A stretch of DNA of 64,000 nt from assembly GCF_947623445.1 (NCBI RefSeq), contig NC_135243.1, positions 18,918,479 through 18,982,478 of the forward strand, in the 5' to 3' direction. Numbering within the stretch: the first letter of the stretch is position 1; each line of letters begins with the position of its first letter. Shown here in pieces: positions 1-13,567 of the stretch. Position numbers and translations under genes: made by a program. The notes beneath the pieces are model-generated. The model made no database searches. It worked only from the letters and a program-made list of their open reading frames with translations, and was not told the DNA's origin. The DNA comes from Clavelina lepadiformis. Taxonomy: Eukaryota > Chordata > Ascidiacea > Aplousobranchia > Clavelinidae.

Positions 1-1529
1 TTACTGCAATATTATTGTGTGCTTTTGACCCGGCTAATAATTGTTGTGAATAAAACAACAGATGAAGTTTCGGAAGCAACGTTGTGACCTATATGGCATA
101 TTGTGAAAATGGAAGGTGTTGCACTTTTACTGTCGTTCATTGTTAAACTTATGATAAAGTCAGTTTCTGAATAGATGTATAGTAGTTGTTTAGCATTTTT
201 TGGCTTGCAGTTATAAGTTTGTGTTTAATCTTGAATAAAACAGCCATAAGGGAGCTTGCATGCTTTGAGTGACGTAAAGTTGTTCTTTGATGATAACTGC
301 TAAATAGCTAGTTAACGTGAGCCAACTTGTCCGCAAGTTAAAATTTGTTACCTCGATGATCAAATTTTAGCACTAAGTAACTCACAATGTATTTGGATCA
401 GACATGCACATCATACAGCCCGCCAGAACTTTTTTGGTGGCCCGTTTACATACAACAATAGAAAATATATGTTTTAACTCTCGTGCCCATTTTTGGAGGT
501 CCAGTAACAAGAAAATTTCTGTTAATCTGATATTAAAGGGAGTTGTACAGAGCTGACAAAACTTTGCACTCCACTAAAATAAATTTGTAATTAAGGTTGT
601 CATTATAATATGACAAGTGTTACATACTTATAACACAATTACTTTGACAAATTTTGCCTATTCATCCCCTTCCATTCAAGTGTAACTTCACTTCACAAAA
701 GCAAAAAAGTTTGTTTAATCTTGTTTCTGCTCGATCGTACCAGGTTGACCGGCATTTATGCGTAAAACAAGTGTCTCCATTACCCAGCTCAATAGATTGG
801 AACCATAAGCAAGTTTGAGAAGTGGATGTCCTGGGCAAGCATTTGCCTAAAATGAACTGCCCAGCGTTTGGGATATGCAATCAGCATCACTTTTAACCAG
901 TGCATTATAGCTGTTAGCTGTGCTTGTGTACATGTTCGCTGCAACAGTATGTGCTGTGCGCTTGTCGCCAACTCCTCGTGATGAACGAGTATAATGTACT
1001 CGTTGCGGTGCCCTGGTTGCCAAATCTTATCCAAACCGTCACAGTAATGATGTACACGAGAAGATTTCAAAACAAAAAAGATAGAAGCAGTAAAATTTCC
1101 TAGATAATAAAATTATCAAAATCCGTCACACAAAACTGGAGAAAAATTTGGTTAAAAGTCGGCTAAAGTTGCTGATTTTGAAATTCTCTCCGCCATTTGC
1201 AGTTCGAAAAATATGGTGGCGAAAACAGCAAAATGGTTTATTGTTCGGATTGTTCACATACTTCCCGAGGTAAATATTTGTTAATTTTTGTTGCCCTTTC
1301 GTGTTTTGAATTGTGCAGGACTGATTTACATGATATGAGACAAATGTTGTTGATAAAAAGTATTGTTCCTGCCTACTTTAAATGAAGTGTACAATCTGAA
1401 ATGGGTTATAATTATAATCAGACGCTGCCAGTTTTTTAAGGCCGTATACCGATATCGCAGCACGTTTTCTGTGTGATGTATAGCAAGAAAGAAATATCTG
1501 TTTACCTTGATGGTTCTGGTGAGTATCAT
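1..1529. other. Left-edge non-coding stretch
   Basis: I see no supported gene. Short ORFs on both strands (for example minus 1070-789) have no recognisable domain and no convincing splice context. A short plus-strand segment near 1233-1271, ending in a GT donor-like site, could be a first exon but nothing supports it further. Confidence 0.4.
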
Positions 1530-1688
1530 CATAGTTAATGTATAATCGATTTATTAACTGTACTTTGCACATTGATGCCAGACATAACTAATTAAAACAC
1601 GTCAAGATCAAACAAGATTTTGTAAAAATTGCTGACATGGCTTGAAGTATACAGATAAGCGTGTTGTGTATACGTGACATTTTAATAA
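1530..1688 (-). repeat. Dispersed repeat, copy 1 (inverted relative to 4934-5084)
   Basis: The reverse complement of this roughly 155-bp segment matches 4934-5084 over nearly its full length, including the shared words CACGTATAC, CAAGCCATGTCAGCA and TGTCTGGCATCAATGT. No coding potential is visible. The two copies lie 3.2 kb apart in opposite orientation with a LINE fragment between them. They may be terminal parts of a larger element or two insertions of a short repeat. Confidence 0.7.
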
Positions 1689-3599
1689 GCGATAAATGAT
1701 TTTTAAGCTTTAGCAAATTGAACAACTTATTAGTATGTTACCTTGATATTCTTTTTTACCATTTACAGTTACGTTTCACAGTTACTGCTTTTTATTTTAA
1801 AGAAAACTTTTAATATGGCACAATCCTGACTTGCTGTATTTCTCTCAAAACTTAGCTTTGAAGGCTTTTTAGCAAAGTAGAAGCAAGTCACATTCAAGTA
1901 ATATGTCAAATTACATTCATGTTAAGCTATAATATACATATATTTTGTATAAGTAGTAATTTATACACTTTGTACTTTATTGCTTTTTTTTAACAAAATT
2001 AGAACTGAAGCCTTAATTCTACTGGGTACAAGACAGAAAAGTTGTTTTCGTCAGTGTTTCTATATAAGCAGCAAACATCATTAGAGGTGTCTTGAAAAGC
2101 GACTAACAGACGTGGTTGCCGCATCAGGAAACGATGTTGCCTCCATGAAACAATCATCTGCCTCTCTTTCGAATGTTGCGTGTTGTCTTGGGAAATACTC
2201 TGTTACACCATATTGTTACGAGACCTTCATGAAAACGCGCGTGCTCGAGACTCGAATTGTATTTTTATCTCGATAGACTTTTAAATGGCGGTCGATCCGA
2301 TAAATACCTTGGCCATTACTGTACTATTAATTACTTTTTTAAATCAAGACTGTTGGAAAGATGAAAATAATGAGCACAGTGCATCGCTTGTGTTTGCTTG
2401 CTCATGTAAGCTGTTCAGTCTGTTCCCGTCATGCAAGGAAAATCCATTGCCAGCTTCGAAAATATTAGTCTCACTTTGTTTATAACAAATGTCAAGTTTG
2501 TTTCTTCACTTCGTGGTACCTTATAAAAACAATTACTGTATTATCTGCTCGTTAACTGTTCGTGAACATGAATCTTATAGGTGCTATAGAACGTGCTATA
2601 GCTACAACGGTTAGCATCGTAACTTTTGCTCTGCACAATTAATGGCGAAAAATAAACAATACAATACAATACAATACAAGCTTCCTCGTTCTCTTTCTTA
2701 TTTAGTCGGCTTGTGTCTTAAAGGTTGTGCCAGAACAGAGTGGACTAAATTGGTTTCAAGTATTTGATAGCCCGCGTGCCCGAGTTGAAATTCACACGTA
2801 CATCATATATTTAAAAATATTTTTTTTGCTGTTTATTTTTCAAAGATATCTTATTGATAACATGTATATTTTCTATACACATTAAAAACACAAATGTTAA
2901 CAACCGAAACCGTATATACGAAATGATATAGTTGCACAACAACAACAAATAATGATGTCATTAATTTTAGTATGTGTCTTGTCAGTACATGTCTTATCTT
3001 TAGTACACAGCCAGGCCAATGCCAAACTGTTGTTGTTATTCTACCTATACAGAACTAAGCAAGAAATAAGAATTAACATAACCAACAAGGCTGGTCACCC
3101 CCGTCTGACTGAGTTTACGCTGCTGTAGTCACGGTTCAGTAATTATCGGAAACACGCTTTTTATTCAAACGCCGGCCGAGCAATTATGGTTAGGCGGGGA
3201 AGCGTGTGTTTGACAAACGTTTATGCCTGAACTACAGCAAGATAATTATCTTTAAGAGTGATCTAAAAAAAGACATTTTGTTAGTAAAACTGCTTTATAC
3301 ACAATTAAAACGTAAATATATGCCATGAAACTATCAATAATTGCATATGATGTTACATATTACAAAAGTACCACAAACGCAAAGTTATTTTTGTTTTTTA
3401 GTACAATTTCTGCATATTGAATTCATCACTCTGGCTTCCCTTCACAGTATAAATCTTTCGCCTTTTACTAAAGATTTCCGTGTTTGGGAGCAATACAATG
3501 AGTCTGTTTATTTTTCTACCTTGCCAAGGCGAGGCAATATTCTTCATTAATTAAAAGTTAAACACAGCAGTTTGCCACGTTACTTACAATGTTAAAAGA
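1689..3599. other. Intergenic, no gene seen
   Basis: AT-rich sequence without a supported exon. The only structured item I can name is the pentanucleotide tail at 2656-2679. Confidence 0.4.
2620..2680 (+). repeat. Retroposon-like 3' tail with (ACAAT)n
   Basis: A short conserved segment (TTTTGCTCTGC...TTAATGG) is followed by about five copies of a pentamer ending in CAATA. Such tails are typical of SINE or LINE 3' ends. A related segment lies at about 51152-51185. I cannot assign a family. Confidence 0.4.
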
Positions 3600-4730
3600 A
3601 CGTTTATGCCGGTTGCGTTCGATGGTCAGCGTCACTACACGGCGGTTATGACATACTCAATATTCCTGTGTATGCGGATTTGTTTTATTTAAAACGTTTG
3701 ACCCCATTTTGCAGGGACAAAATAGAAAACAAGGTTCTGTCTTTCGAAAACCGCACGATAGAACACCAATTGTCCAACCTCCTCGGTTTCCAGATTGATA
3801 ATAATCGTACACCGCATGCCACCTCCCCATCGATTTATTATGAACATATGCTCGGAATAATCAGGAAGCATCGTTTCTCACTGAAAGAGATTTTAAGTGG
3901 AAAAGTAAAAAAATACACCAGCGTATCATACGCGATTGTGACCCACAATCTTATTTTAATTCGCCAGAACAATCGACATGGCCCTAAGTACACAACGCAA
4001 TCCTCGCAAACGCCCAAAGATCTTTCAACTACAGGTTAATATGGAATGATTTACCCACTCGAGATGATATGACCAACTTTGTCCCCTACACGGAAACAGC
4101 ATGTCGTTTTTACGCCAACAGTCCCGACTTAGTGCTGCACACGATAGTTAAATGTAAAAAAATAAGCACTATTTGGGAATGTGCTTCCGGCGTTGCGCAA
4201 ATTCTAACTGGTAGTGACGATATTAACTTCGATCCAACCACAATAACAAACTTCGACGGAATAGGTGGCCCAGATTTCGAATCTGCAGACATGTTAACCA
4301 ATTGGCTAACAGTAGTAAAACAAAAGATTTGGAAATATAGAAACGCGATTCTGTTTGAAAACCAAACTTTTAACCCTGACGAAATTATCAGGTCTATTAA
4401 GAGGACCGCGTATGCTAGACGCACATGGGACCGGCGAAATGAAGGTCCCTTCAAACAGCAGATTGAAAAACTGTGTGCAGCAATGCAAAAGTATTTCACC
4501 CCGCCCTAACCATAGCTTTTGATGAAAAATGTCCACGCTTGTGCCGTTGCTTTGACGTCGTTATCAAACTTTTTATGACTTAGAACCTGTGTATTCTTGA
4601 TAAACGTTGTGTTGTAATTGTTGCTTGCGATGTATAACCTTTAACCGTACCTGCCACATACGTTTTGCTTATACTTTATATATGTGTCATTAGTATAATC
4701 TTTTTACTTGCTTGAAAAAAGGAAGTTATA
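3600..4730 (+). mobile_element. LINE fragment: C-terminal part of a reverse-transcriptase ORF plus 3' UTR
   Basis: Two adjoining plus-strand reading frames (3668-4039 and about 4012-4509) read like the end of a non-LTR retrotransposon ORF2, after the polymerase core. The second contains an RT-associated zinc-knuckle-like pattern near its start (a Cys, then HTIVKC) and a basic tail rich in KYRN and RRTWDRR. The frame changes around 4010-4035, so the copy is broken by at least one frameshift, and no polymerase motif remains upstream. The roughly 220 bp after the stop ends in a short A-run and is probably its 3' UTR. The family resembles L1/Tx1-type LINEs; that assignment is inference. Confidence 0.5.
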
Positions 4731-4779
4731 CTGTACAATGATGTTGCGTGCCGGAAATAGTTCAATGTATGAAATAACT

Positions 4780-4850
4780 ACGCGGGCCAAGTTTTATTGT
4801 AAAGCGGGCCGGATGTGGCCCGCGGCAGTTAGTTTGACATGTATCGTCTA
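4780..4850 (+). mobile_element. hAT-like terminal fragment
   Basis: The segment contains GGGCCGGATGTGGCCCGC followed by AGTTTGACATG, a signature found at ends of many animal hAT-derived repeats. No partner terminus or target duplication was found, so this is a solitary fragment. Confidence 0.35.
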
Positions 4851-4933
4851 TGTAGACTACAGTGTCATAATTTTGAAAAATGCTAAAATTGCTATCACTA
4901 AGAATCTATTATACAAATAAAAATGCTCCTCTT

Positions 4934-5084
4934 TAAAATATCACGTATACAACACGTTTATCTGTACAATTCAAGCCATGTCAGCATTTTGTGCAAAATC
5001 TTGTTTGATTGTGACGTTTTTTAATGAGCTATGTCTGGCATCAATGTACAAAGTACAATTTATAGATCGATTATACATTAACCA
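4934..5084 (+). repeat. Dispersed repeat, copy 2 (inverted relative to 1530-1688)
   Basis: Reverse-complement partner of 1530-1688. Homology begins at the TTAAAATATCACGTATAC block and ends after CGATTATACATTAAC, with unrelated sequence on both outer sides. Confidence 0.7.
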
Positions 5085-7743
5085 TGAACTTAGGTGGCTT
5101 GCAAGATTTTCACTAAACATTAACGACAGTGTGTATGACGCTTACCCTAACCAGGGTTATTCCCTATTGTGGAAAACCTGATGCCATCGGGTTAAATTTT
5201 TCTGGCACGTGAAAAACAACTTTATTTGTATTAAAATAAACAAAGCTCATTCTCATAATTTGCTAAAGCGTGTAAAACTTGTGAATTTATCATACGATTA
5301 TAACCTTAAGAAATGAACTAAGCACACGATACATAAGTTGCACACGAAACGAGTTGACCTAAATTCAAAGAAAAGTTACAAGTATGTAGCCTATAACGGA
5401 GAAACAACTTTCAAAAATAATATATGTTGTGGTTAAGAAGTTATTGCCGAAAACGAATTGCTATGAGGGAGCTGGCGACGGCGATGGTAAAGTCACAGTG
5501 GGAAAAATATCTAGTTGATTTTTGTTATTTGAACAGTAAAGTTTTTAATTTGCCCTTATAACTTATACCTCTCAGTGCTTAGTAATATCAGATTGACTCT
5601 CTTAGCTCTATATAGTTTTCTTCATAAGAAACTAATTGCATGTTGATACGAAATTACTGACTCCAAAGGATAAACTATAGACTATTTCTTATCTGACTTC
5701 TGAATTAGGTCTACTAAATGCGTGTCCAGTTTAGAAGTTATTTAAAGTCGAAACTGTATCGGCTAAGTAAAATTAACAATCGCAATGCCGAGTATAAGAA
5801 TCATATTTATTGTTTAAAGAATCAATTGTTATAATGCTAAACATAGACTCAGTAATTTAATTATTGCTATATTATGACACCATTGTGTCATATTATTCAC
5901 TAACTTAAATTTTTCATGTCGTACTAAAGAGAGAGAGCCATTTAAATAGTCAGAATTGTAGTAAATGATGAAACTTGACTATAACATGGGAATGGAAGAA
6001 ACGCAATAACTTGTGCAATAACGAGCAGGCCTAGGCACGTAGACCTAACCCTGTAAGGCTGTAGGCAATAACCTAAGTAGGCAGGTAACTAAAATTATCA
6101 TAAAAACTTACGTGAGGACACATAATGGATATAACTGAAAGAAGTTGAAGGCCACAAAATCACATATCACAACTATTTGCGCAATATATCAGCTTGATAT
6201 GCCATGGAGCTAGGAACGAAAAAGACAATATTCACAAGAAATGCATTTACGAACGACAAAATTACTTACATAGGTTACAAACACTACTGTACAGTTCTGG
6301 ATCAAGAAAAGGTGTTGAAGTGATTTATAATTGCTATAAAAAATGAGAAATTTTAATACTGTAATGTTCTGTTGGTGAAGGAAAAAGGGCATTAAGCTTG
6401 CGCAATACGCTTGCAATAGAGTTACAAAACTATAAAACGGTTCACAATATTAAAAGGCGACTTAATGTGTATGGTATGATAATGTTTATTTTCGAAAAGA
6501 AGATGCTTTTTGCATGGCTTAAACACGGCGATGATTCCACCCATCCCCGTTTACCAAGCTAGTATTTGTGCAAGTTCTAAATGTCACATTTTTGAATTTT
6601 TTTTATATCGTATTGCCCAGATTTAGAACTGTCTACCAGGTCTACTGAACAGGAACAAGTATACTCGCGCCCGAACCTCTCGGCTACCTAGGCGACTTAT
6701 CATTGGTTATGACGTTAATCACGTGGCAACTTGATAGCAATTAGAGATACAATACTGTATAAACACGTCAGCTAATAACATTAGACTTGATATAATCACA
6801 TATTAGCCTCGGCTACTACTTTTTTGATCATTCGCACGGCTTCTATTCAACGGGGTCTTTTAATCAAGAAAATACTTTGTTATTTTCGTCACCTTTCTAC
6901 GTCAATAACATTTTTTAGACAAACTTGTTTCTTTCTTTTATTAGTTGGCTGATACGTTTTGATACTGTGTAGTTACATTATAGCTTAATTTTGGCATTTA
7001 AAATGGCCTAACGCATGTATATGCGGTAATTCGTTTAATCAAAGCCATTGCGTGCATTTTCATGACTTTTGATGCCTTGCCACTGCTATTCACCGCAGCC
7101 GCATCTGGATTAAGATTAACTATTGTTCGAAGTGCGTCCTATCGACCTCACATACATAACTAGAACATCACAAGTGACAAGTTTTAGGGACCAGTGCAAT
7201 AAGGAATCGTGCGCCTTTCAATGTTTACCACTTACTGCAGGGGAATCTTTCAATAGTTGGTTTCCCAACACTGTTTCTAGATTTCAATGAGCAGCATGTT
7301 ACTAATTTGCAGCAGCACACATGCTGTTAACTGATGAGTGAGTTTATAAAAAATACGCAATTTAAAACCATGGACGTTCTTACGTCTTTTAAAGCTGATA
7401 CTTTGTTTGCATCCGTATTGGTCTAATGATGAGTATTCATTGACGTTTTACTACTTTTAAGCCTACAAATTGTAGTAATGCAGTGTACACTGTACAGGTA
7501 AGCTTACATGTGCAATGCAATTTACACAGGTTTAAGTACAAGTGAAAACTTTGAACCTGAAGACTGATAGTTACAAAACGTACACGCAATTACAAGTGAG
7601 TCACATATCAACACTGCAATTAATCAAAGCAAAGCAACTTAGCAAACTACTAATGAAAAATTTCATTGTGCATAAAATTCACAGTGGTTGAAAAATAATT
7701 TGTCAGTTACATTGATAACTGCATTGTGATGAGATAATCATTT
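5085..7743. other. Intergenic between repeats and IRF-A 3' end
   Basis: No gene is supported. A roughly 100-bp dispersed repeat near 6560-6660 is also found near the right edge. The last few hundred bases before 7744 are probably the 3' UTR of IRF-A, but I see no exact AATAAA on the minus strand there. Confidence 0.4.
6585..6660 (+). repeat. Dispersed repeat, left copy (partner 63612-63680)
   Basis: Shares ATATCGTATTGCCC, ATTTAGAACTGTC, ACCAGGTC and ACAGGAACAA in the same order with 63612-63680, about 57 kb away in the same orientation. Weaker similarity extends some 50 bp upstream. No terminal repeats or coding capacity are visible. Confidence 0.6.
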
Positions 7744-10700
7744 TTAAAAAGTAACTGCCATAATTGTCTCAATCAGCCGGTCAATGGAGTCCTCCGCACT
7801 GAGAGCAGGGATGCTGTCCGATGAAGCAAAGACTTCATGCAGCTGTGGAGCCACAACTGGTTCCAAGACCAAACTGATAGGAACACGAGAAGTTGGCTTT
7901 CTCGGCTGCTTTCCAAATGCAAGAGCAACTTCACAGTCAGGCAACTCACACGCGTCACGACGGCATTTACGTAGGTTCATGATGTACTTCGAGAATGAAA
8001 ACAATTCATACTCATGATATCTCGTCATTTCATTAAGAATGGGTTCTTCTACACAATTATCAAAGTAGAATCCGTGGCTCCTACAGAGTCGGGTGCCAAA
8101 AAGGGCGATCGATCCATCTGCTTTCTTAGTCTCAAATTGAACGCCTTGAAGAAAACCGTCTACCACCATCTGCACTGCTTTATTTCTGCCTTCGTATGGA
8201 GGCATTTTGTAAATTTCAGCATCGATGCCTTCCATTCGTCCTACTTCTACAGCTCCATACTGTAAAATAAATTTCTTTGAAAGATCCCAAATCCATGTCT
8301 TTATTAGCTCTCCATTGTAACGAAGGTAGGCATGATATTTATGAAGCTGGTGCTCTGCGGAAAGAGCAAAAAAATTAATGTCCAATTTGCAATTTAAAAC
8401 TTTAATTAGTGACAGCATACAATATCAGTACAGTCAGACCTTGCTTAATCGAATCATGAAAAGCAAAATCCCAGCGATATGACATGACGATTTAGATGTG
8501 GATATGCCAAATCGATAGTAGAAACACCAAGACTACTACCTAGACACCTGCTAGCCCAGATTGCTACAAACGCCACATATTTAAATATGAATTCGGTTTA
8601 GGTGCAGTGACTAAGCAATTTTCTAACATCCTTTACTTGAATTATTAGAGTTTGGACACAGTTGGACCTTTGTTAAAGCTCTTTTTTCGTGTCATAATCT
8701 AGTGTAATCCTAATCGCATGCTATCTTAGGTAACATGATTTCAAAATAATAAAATCATTCGATTTTGATTATATACCCTGTCTGGATAACTAACAAAACT
8801 GACATTTTTCGATGAAACAAAGTGGTCTAGATTAAAGAGTTTTAACTGTAATTATGTTAATAACAAATAATTATTTCTATAATATACAACAGATAATAAT
8901 TATCAGTAAACAACAATTTTATAAAATAGACCAGTTTACCATCAGTAATTTTACAGTATAAAGTTATACATAATATCACAATGGATTCAATTTTAGTAGT
9001 CTCAATGTGGTGCATGTGTGGAATGTGGATATCTATTTGTGGTAACATTTTTAAAGGTATATGGAATTTCAAAATCACTAAGTTAGATGGGAAAATGGCA
9101 AATTCCATACCTTCAATACCCGACTGATTCAAAATATCAACCCAACTCATGGGAGCTGTCTCCTTCGGAACTTCATTTATTAAAACAGGATTTTCCACAG
9201 GATTTACTGAAAACAAACAACAATTTGTACCACTTCAAACTTATACTGTTTAGCTTTTACAAAGTGGACAATTAAATATTTTTTGTTAATTTCATAAAGT
9301 TTTACAAGCATTACTTATGAATTAATGCTTAAACACAAGCATGTAAAATTTTTTAGTATATATATATATATATGTAAAGTTATAATTAGTTTAAAAAAAA
9401 ATTTATACAAAACTATGCATTATATTTTATATACGTGTAAAATTCGTAAATGCATATACAATTTGAATGTACAGTATATTTGTAATGATCTAATTTATCT
9501 TTGCCAAAATAATTTTGAAATGCATTTCAAAATGGAAGTACTGTCTGTATTATACACACGCATCTACTGTGTATATGAAACTGCTAAATTGCCTTCTTCT
9601 GGTTAAGTTTTTCCCTTTTGACTTTACTTTGTTTCATCACACAGTCCACTGTCCCATTTGTTGAAAGGGGTAAAACAAGATTTCATAACTGCCAAACTTT
9701 TTATGTCATTTGCATATTTACCTGTTCTATCTGCTGCAGTTGTGTAGTTCTGTAATTGTAGTTCTTGCTGCAAATCTGAATAGGTCACATTTCTAGATGA
9801 GTTCTCCAGGTCATCAGGAGTAACAGTTTCTATGTCTTGAGGTTGATCTTCAAAGAGGTTGCCGGATAAAGGAGGAAGCTCTGCACATAGTATAGATATT
9901 AATGCCATCATGGTATTTCAAATCAAACGCAGATTGCAAGTGGTAAAAGTGACAGATTGCTTAGTTTTTGGACTAAACACTTTTTCTTCATGCTAAACAA
10001 TGCTCATTAACAAAGACACACCAATTAACCGATATAATAGAGATTTCAGTACTAATCAAAAATTTTCAAATCTTGGATGTCTCTGTAATTACCTTCTTGT
10101 GCATTGACAGCTAGGATGTCATGAGGAGACAAGTCGATATTTTTCATAAACTGCTCTCCAAGTGTATCACAATCACCAACTTCAGGGGAAGATATGCTAG
10201 ACATTGGTAAAAACAGCTGAGTTCCATAACTCGCAACAGAAAAGTCTACACTTGGTGTCAGTGTCTGGGAAGCAGGGCTCTATAACAAAAATAAATATTT
10301 TATATAAATTGACCTTGTTAAAAATGGAAGCTGTAAATTCTGTAGCGAACTAAATGCATCAATCCTTTACCTAGGGCTGGACGCTTAAACTATATTTTCT
10401 TTCAGATTAGATTACCCTATTTAATCGATTACGAGTCGCAGCTTTTAAATTTTTTATTATCATTTTTGCAACTAATAATCAAGGGAAGCTTACACATTTT
10501 TTATCAAACCGAAATTTTGACTGGCACTTTTTGCCACTTTTATGAAGTAAAATCTTTCTCTCCTTCTTTCTTCTTTGTATCTCTCTTTTTATTTATTTAT
10601 TGTATTTTATTGTGAATAGAAAACATATCTTACATCTATATATTACAAATATAGGTCTGCCATTTGATGAGTGCAGCTTAACATACAAATACAAGCAGCT

Positions 10701-12836
10701 TACAATCGAGGACAACTTACAATCAAGTAAATACAATATTTTTAACATCATAATTGATTCTTGTTAACAACACATATTTACTTCAGTTTGTTTCAGGCAC
10801 ATGATCTCAAGTGGCAGGTTTAAATTATATCACTGAATAGCAACACCTTGCTTTTGCCAGCCTAACTTCTTTTGGTTTTGGAGATTGGACACAAGTACTC
10901 AACGGGTATGCAGTGTATGTGAAACACACCCTAACACCTAATAGGCCTAATATATATATATGCGAGTATTTCTTTACTTCTTTCATACAGACAGTTGTAA
11001 AATTTAAAAAACATCTGAATTTTGTTATACAAGACAAAATAGTGTTTTAGCGTTACAAAAAATAGTTCTTTTTTTGCACTGTTACGTATAATGCAATTGC
11101 TGCATGTAAGTACAACGAACACACTCACCTACGAACAGAACTACTCAACCAATTTTTAGAAATGGATCATGTGGCACAGACTGGTTGCCTTAATTTACAT
11201 GCTTATTTGCAACGGCATCATATTTTATCAGAATATTTTCTAGACAAAGCAAGTAATCCAATGACTTGTAGTAAAGAACAATAAAAAAGCTTTTAATGAT
11301 ACTACTGTGATAGTTTGGTGATAAAACAGTAACAAAATTTATAGTTTAGATGCATGCTTTATCATTGCACTCATCATAATCATTTCGGCATTTATGTGTG
11401 TGAAAGGAACAACATTTCCTTGTTTCCTTTGAAAATACGCCGACTATTTGGGGATAGGTGTGATAAATCGTTCAACTACTCTAGAGTGCAAAAAATGTGA
11501 AGAATTAGATTAATCTGTGATCTTGAACAACATTTGTTTCTTCGTGGCAAATTCTAAAACATATCTGTGTATTGTTATCTTTATAAAGGCATTTGCTTTA
11601 AGAATTTCTGTAATAACCTCTCCAATTATTGTTTTTACAAACCTTTTTATGTTTGTATGGGCCATTTTGTTAGCACTATGAAAAGTTCGCTTTGTGGTGC
11701 CAATAGATGTTGAAAATGCCCGTGCAACACTAAACTAAATTGTTCTTAATCTTTTACGAAGCAATATGTAAATAAAATATAGTTAATATAATCACCCATG
11801 TCTAAACTCAAAAGTTGGATTTTCAGTTTAGGGTCTGTAAGATACTTTCTCATAACTACAACAACAGCTTGCAACATTCATGTAAATAAGTGCATGACAA
11901 TACAGCTTCTGATGTAAAAATATTGGTAAGAGAATTTACAATTTGAAATAGTTTTATGAAAATACCACACTGTTACGCACTGAAAAAATTCCACTTTTTC
12001 CTTCTGCAGCTGGTCCAGTGTTTACAATTAACCCTTCATCACATTGACTCCTTCGTACGTCTTGTGCTCTTTTGTATCCAGGAGCCTCAATCGAATTGTT
12101 TTGTTCGGGATTTTTAACACATTTTGGGTGACTGCGTTTGCGTTCAGCTTTATCTGAAACATTCAGCATAAATTGCGTATTTTTCAGGGCTTGAATTACA
12201 TTTCAATATTTTTGTAAGTAATACTGAAACTTTGTAAATTTAACGGACTAGGATTCCACAACAAGGACCAACCTTTCACTTCGCTTGGCTGTAATAATCT
12301 GTAAACTCTGAAGTTGTTCATTTGTTGATCAGTGACACTCAGACTTCTGACATGTTCAAAATGTTTTGATTTGTCCAAAACACCGCGGAAATTTGTTTTT
12401 AAAGTTTGGTTATCAGGAGGATTGCTTTCATCAAATTTACCACGATGCCTCGCCCAAGCCTAAAAGATTGATCGTATCAATGATAAATCAGCTAGTAAAA
12501 TGTTTATTATTGAACTAATGAATAGCTGATTAAAACATAGAGTTGGTGTTACCAGTTTACAGAACATGACAAATGTCAGCATTGTTCATGATTAAAACCA
12601 TCCCCAACTAAAAACAACCAATACCTAATGATTTAAATAGCACAAAGGCTAAAACTGATTAAGTAACTACTTACTATGCGTACAGCTAATGTTTGTTCAG
12701 AGTTCTTTGTCCAGGGTATTTTAATTAAATGCTTGTCTCTATTGTACCACTCTAACCCATAGTTTCCTTGTTCAGTATTCCTTTGAAGCCACTGCCTTAG
12801 TGGAAGCTTGTAATCATCAGCGTTGTTATTAGCCAT
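7744..12836 (-). CDS. IRF-A: interferon regulatory factor-like transcription factor
   Basis: Seven exons on the minus strand: 12836-12675, 12459-12273, 12153-11966, 10279-10093, 9880-9722, 9206-9111 and 8354-7744. All junctions are GT/AG and phases run through to 529 codons plus stop. Exons 1-2 encode the N-terminal IRF DNA-binding domain (about residues 10-115) with tryptophans in RQWL, LEWY, IPW and the exon-2 AWARH; the domain ends NFRVYRLL. The recognition helix reads NFRGVLDKS, so the Arg of the canonical NFRCA is kept but the Cys is Gly. Exon 3 carries a basic linker (ERKRSHPK, then NNSIEAP). The last exon is the IRF-association domain (IAD), used in this family for dimerisation and partner binding in the nucleus after activation. 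The start ATG has a good context (CGCCATGG). The tail DSIPALSAED resembles the activation segment of its paralogues but lacks the phospho-acceptor Ser. Confidence 0.88.
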
Positions 12837-13567
12837 TGGCGTGTAGCTTATACAAATTTGAAACAGAAAAAGTATATATATATATATTTAAATTTACTGT
12901 TTCTTTGCTATGGAAAAATATTAAGAATAGTTTAACTAGATATATTGTGTCATTAAATGGCTATTATTCTGATATTTCAATGTGGTTATTTAGCTGTCTT
13001 GCTAAAAACGGCCTTACTCTGCAGTCCCGACAAGAAAGTACGGCAGTTTTCTACAAGAAATCGTGCATGCAAAGACATAAATTCTGGTGGGATGATCTGC
13101 ACTGAAGGCTCAGTTCTTTGTGCATTTAATATAAATTGGCGTTCAAACAACCAGCTTTTCTTTGTTTATTTATGATAAAGTGGCGTGAAAATAAAAAAAT
13201 TTGGCGTGCACGTTGATGAACCTCATTTGTGCAGCTGCCACACTTTCCACTATGGCAGTATGGTATGCAGTCCGGCAAAAAGTAAAATAATAAGCTAAGT
13301 CTGATCAGATTGCACAAACCGAAATAAATGTAAAGAAATCAACAACTTGGAAACACAACTTTAGCGTAAGTGCGTAACCTTATTTAAATCTGTTAATTTC
13401 TTAGCTTACAGGATCTAGCTTCCTACAGTCTACAGTACTAGTTTCTAGTTTACAGAACTTAGCTTGCACCTAGTTTCCACTTATCACAATCACGCTTTCC
13501 TATACAAGTTTTTGCCACTTTTGATAGCAGAAATACTTTTAATCAGAGAATACTTAAAACTTCCGGG
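12837..13567. other. IRF-A upstream region
   Basis: Likely 5' UTR and promoter of IRF-A. It includes a short (TA)n run near 12872-12889. ORFs on both strands here lack recognisable domains. Confidence 0.35.

Noticed and set aside
662-1070. Minus-strand ORFs near the left edge
   Set aside because: Two overlapping short frames with no domain, splice signals or neighbour support.
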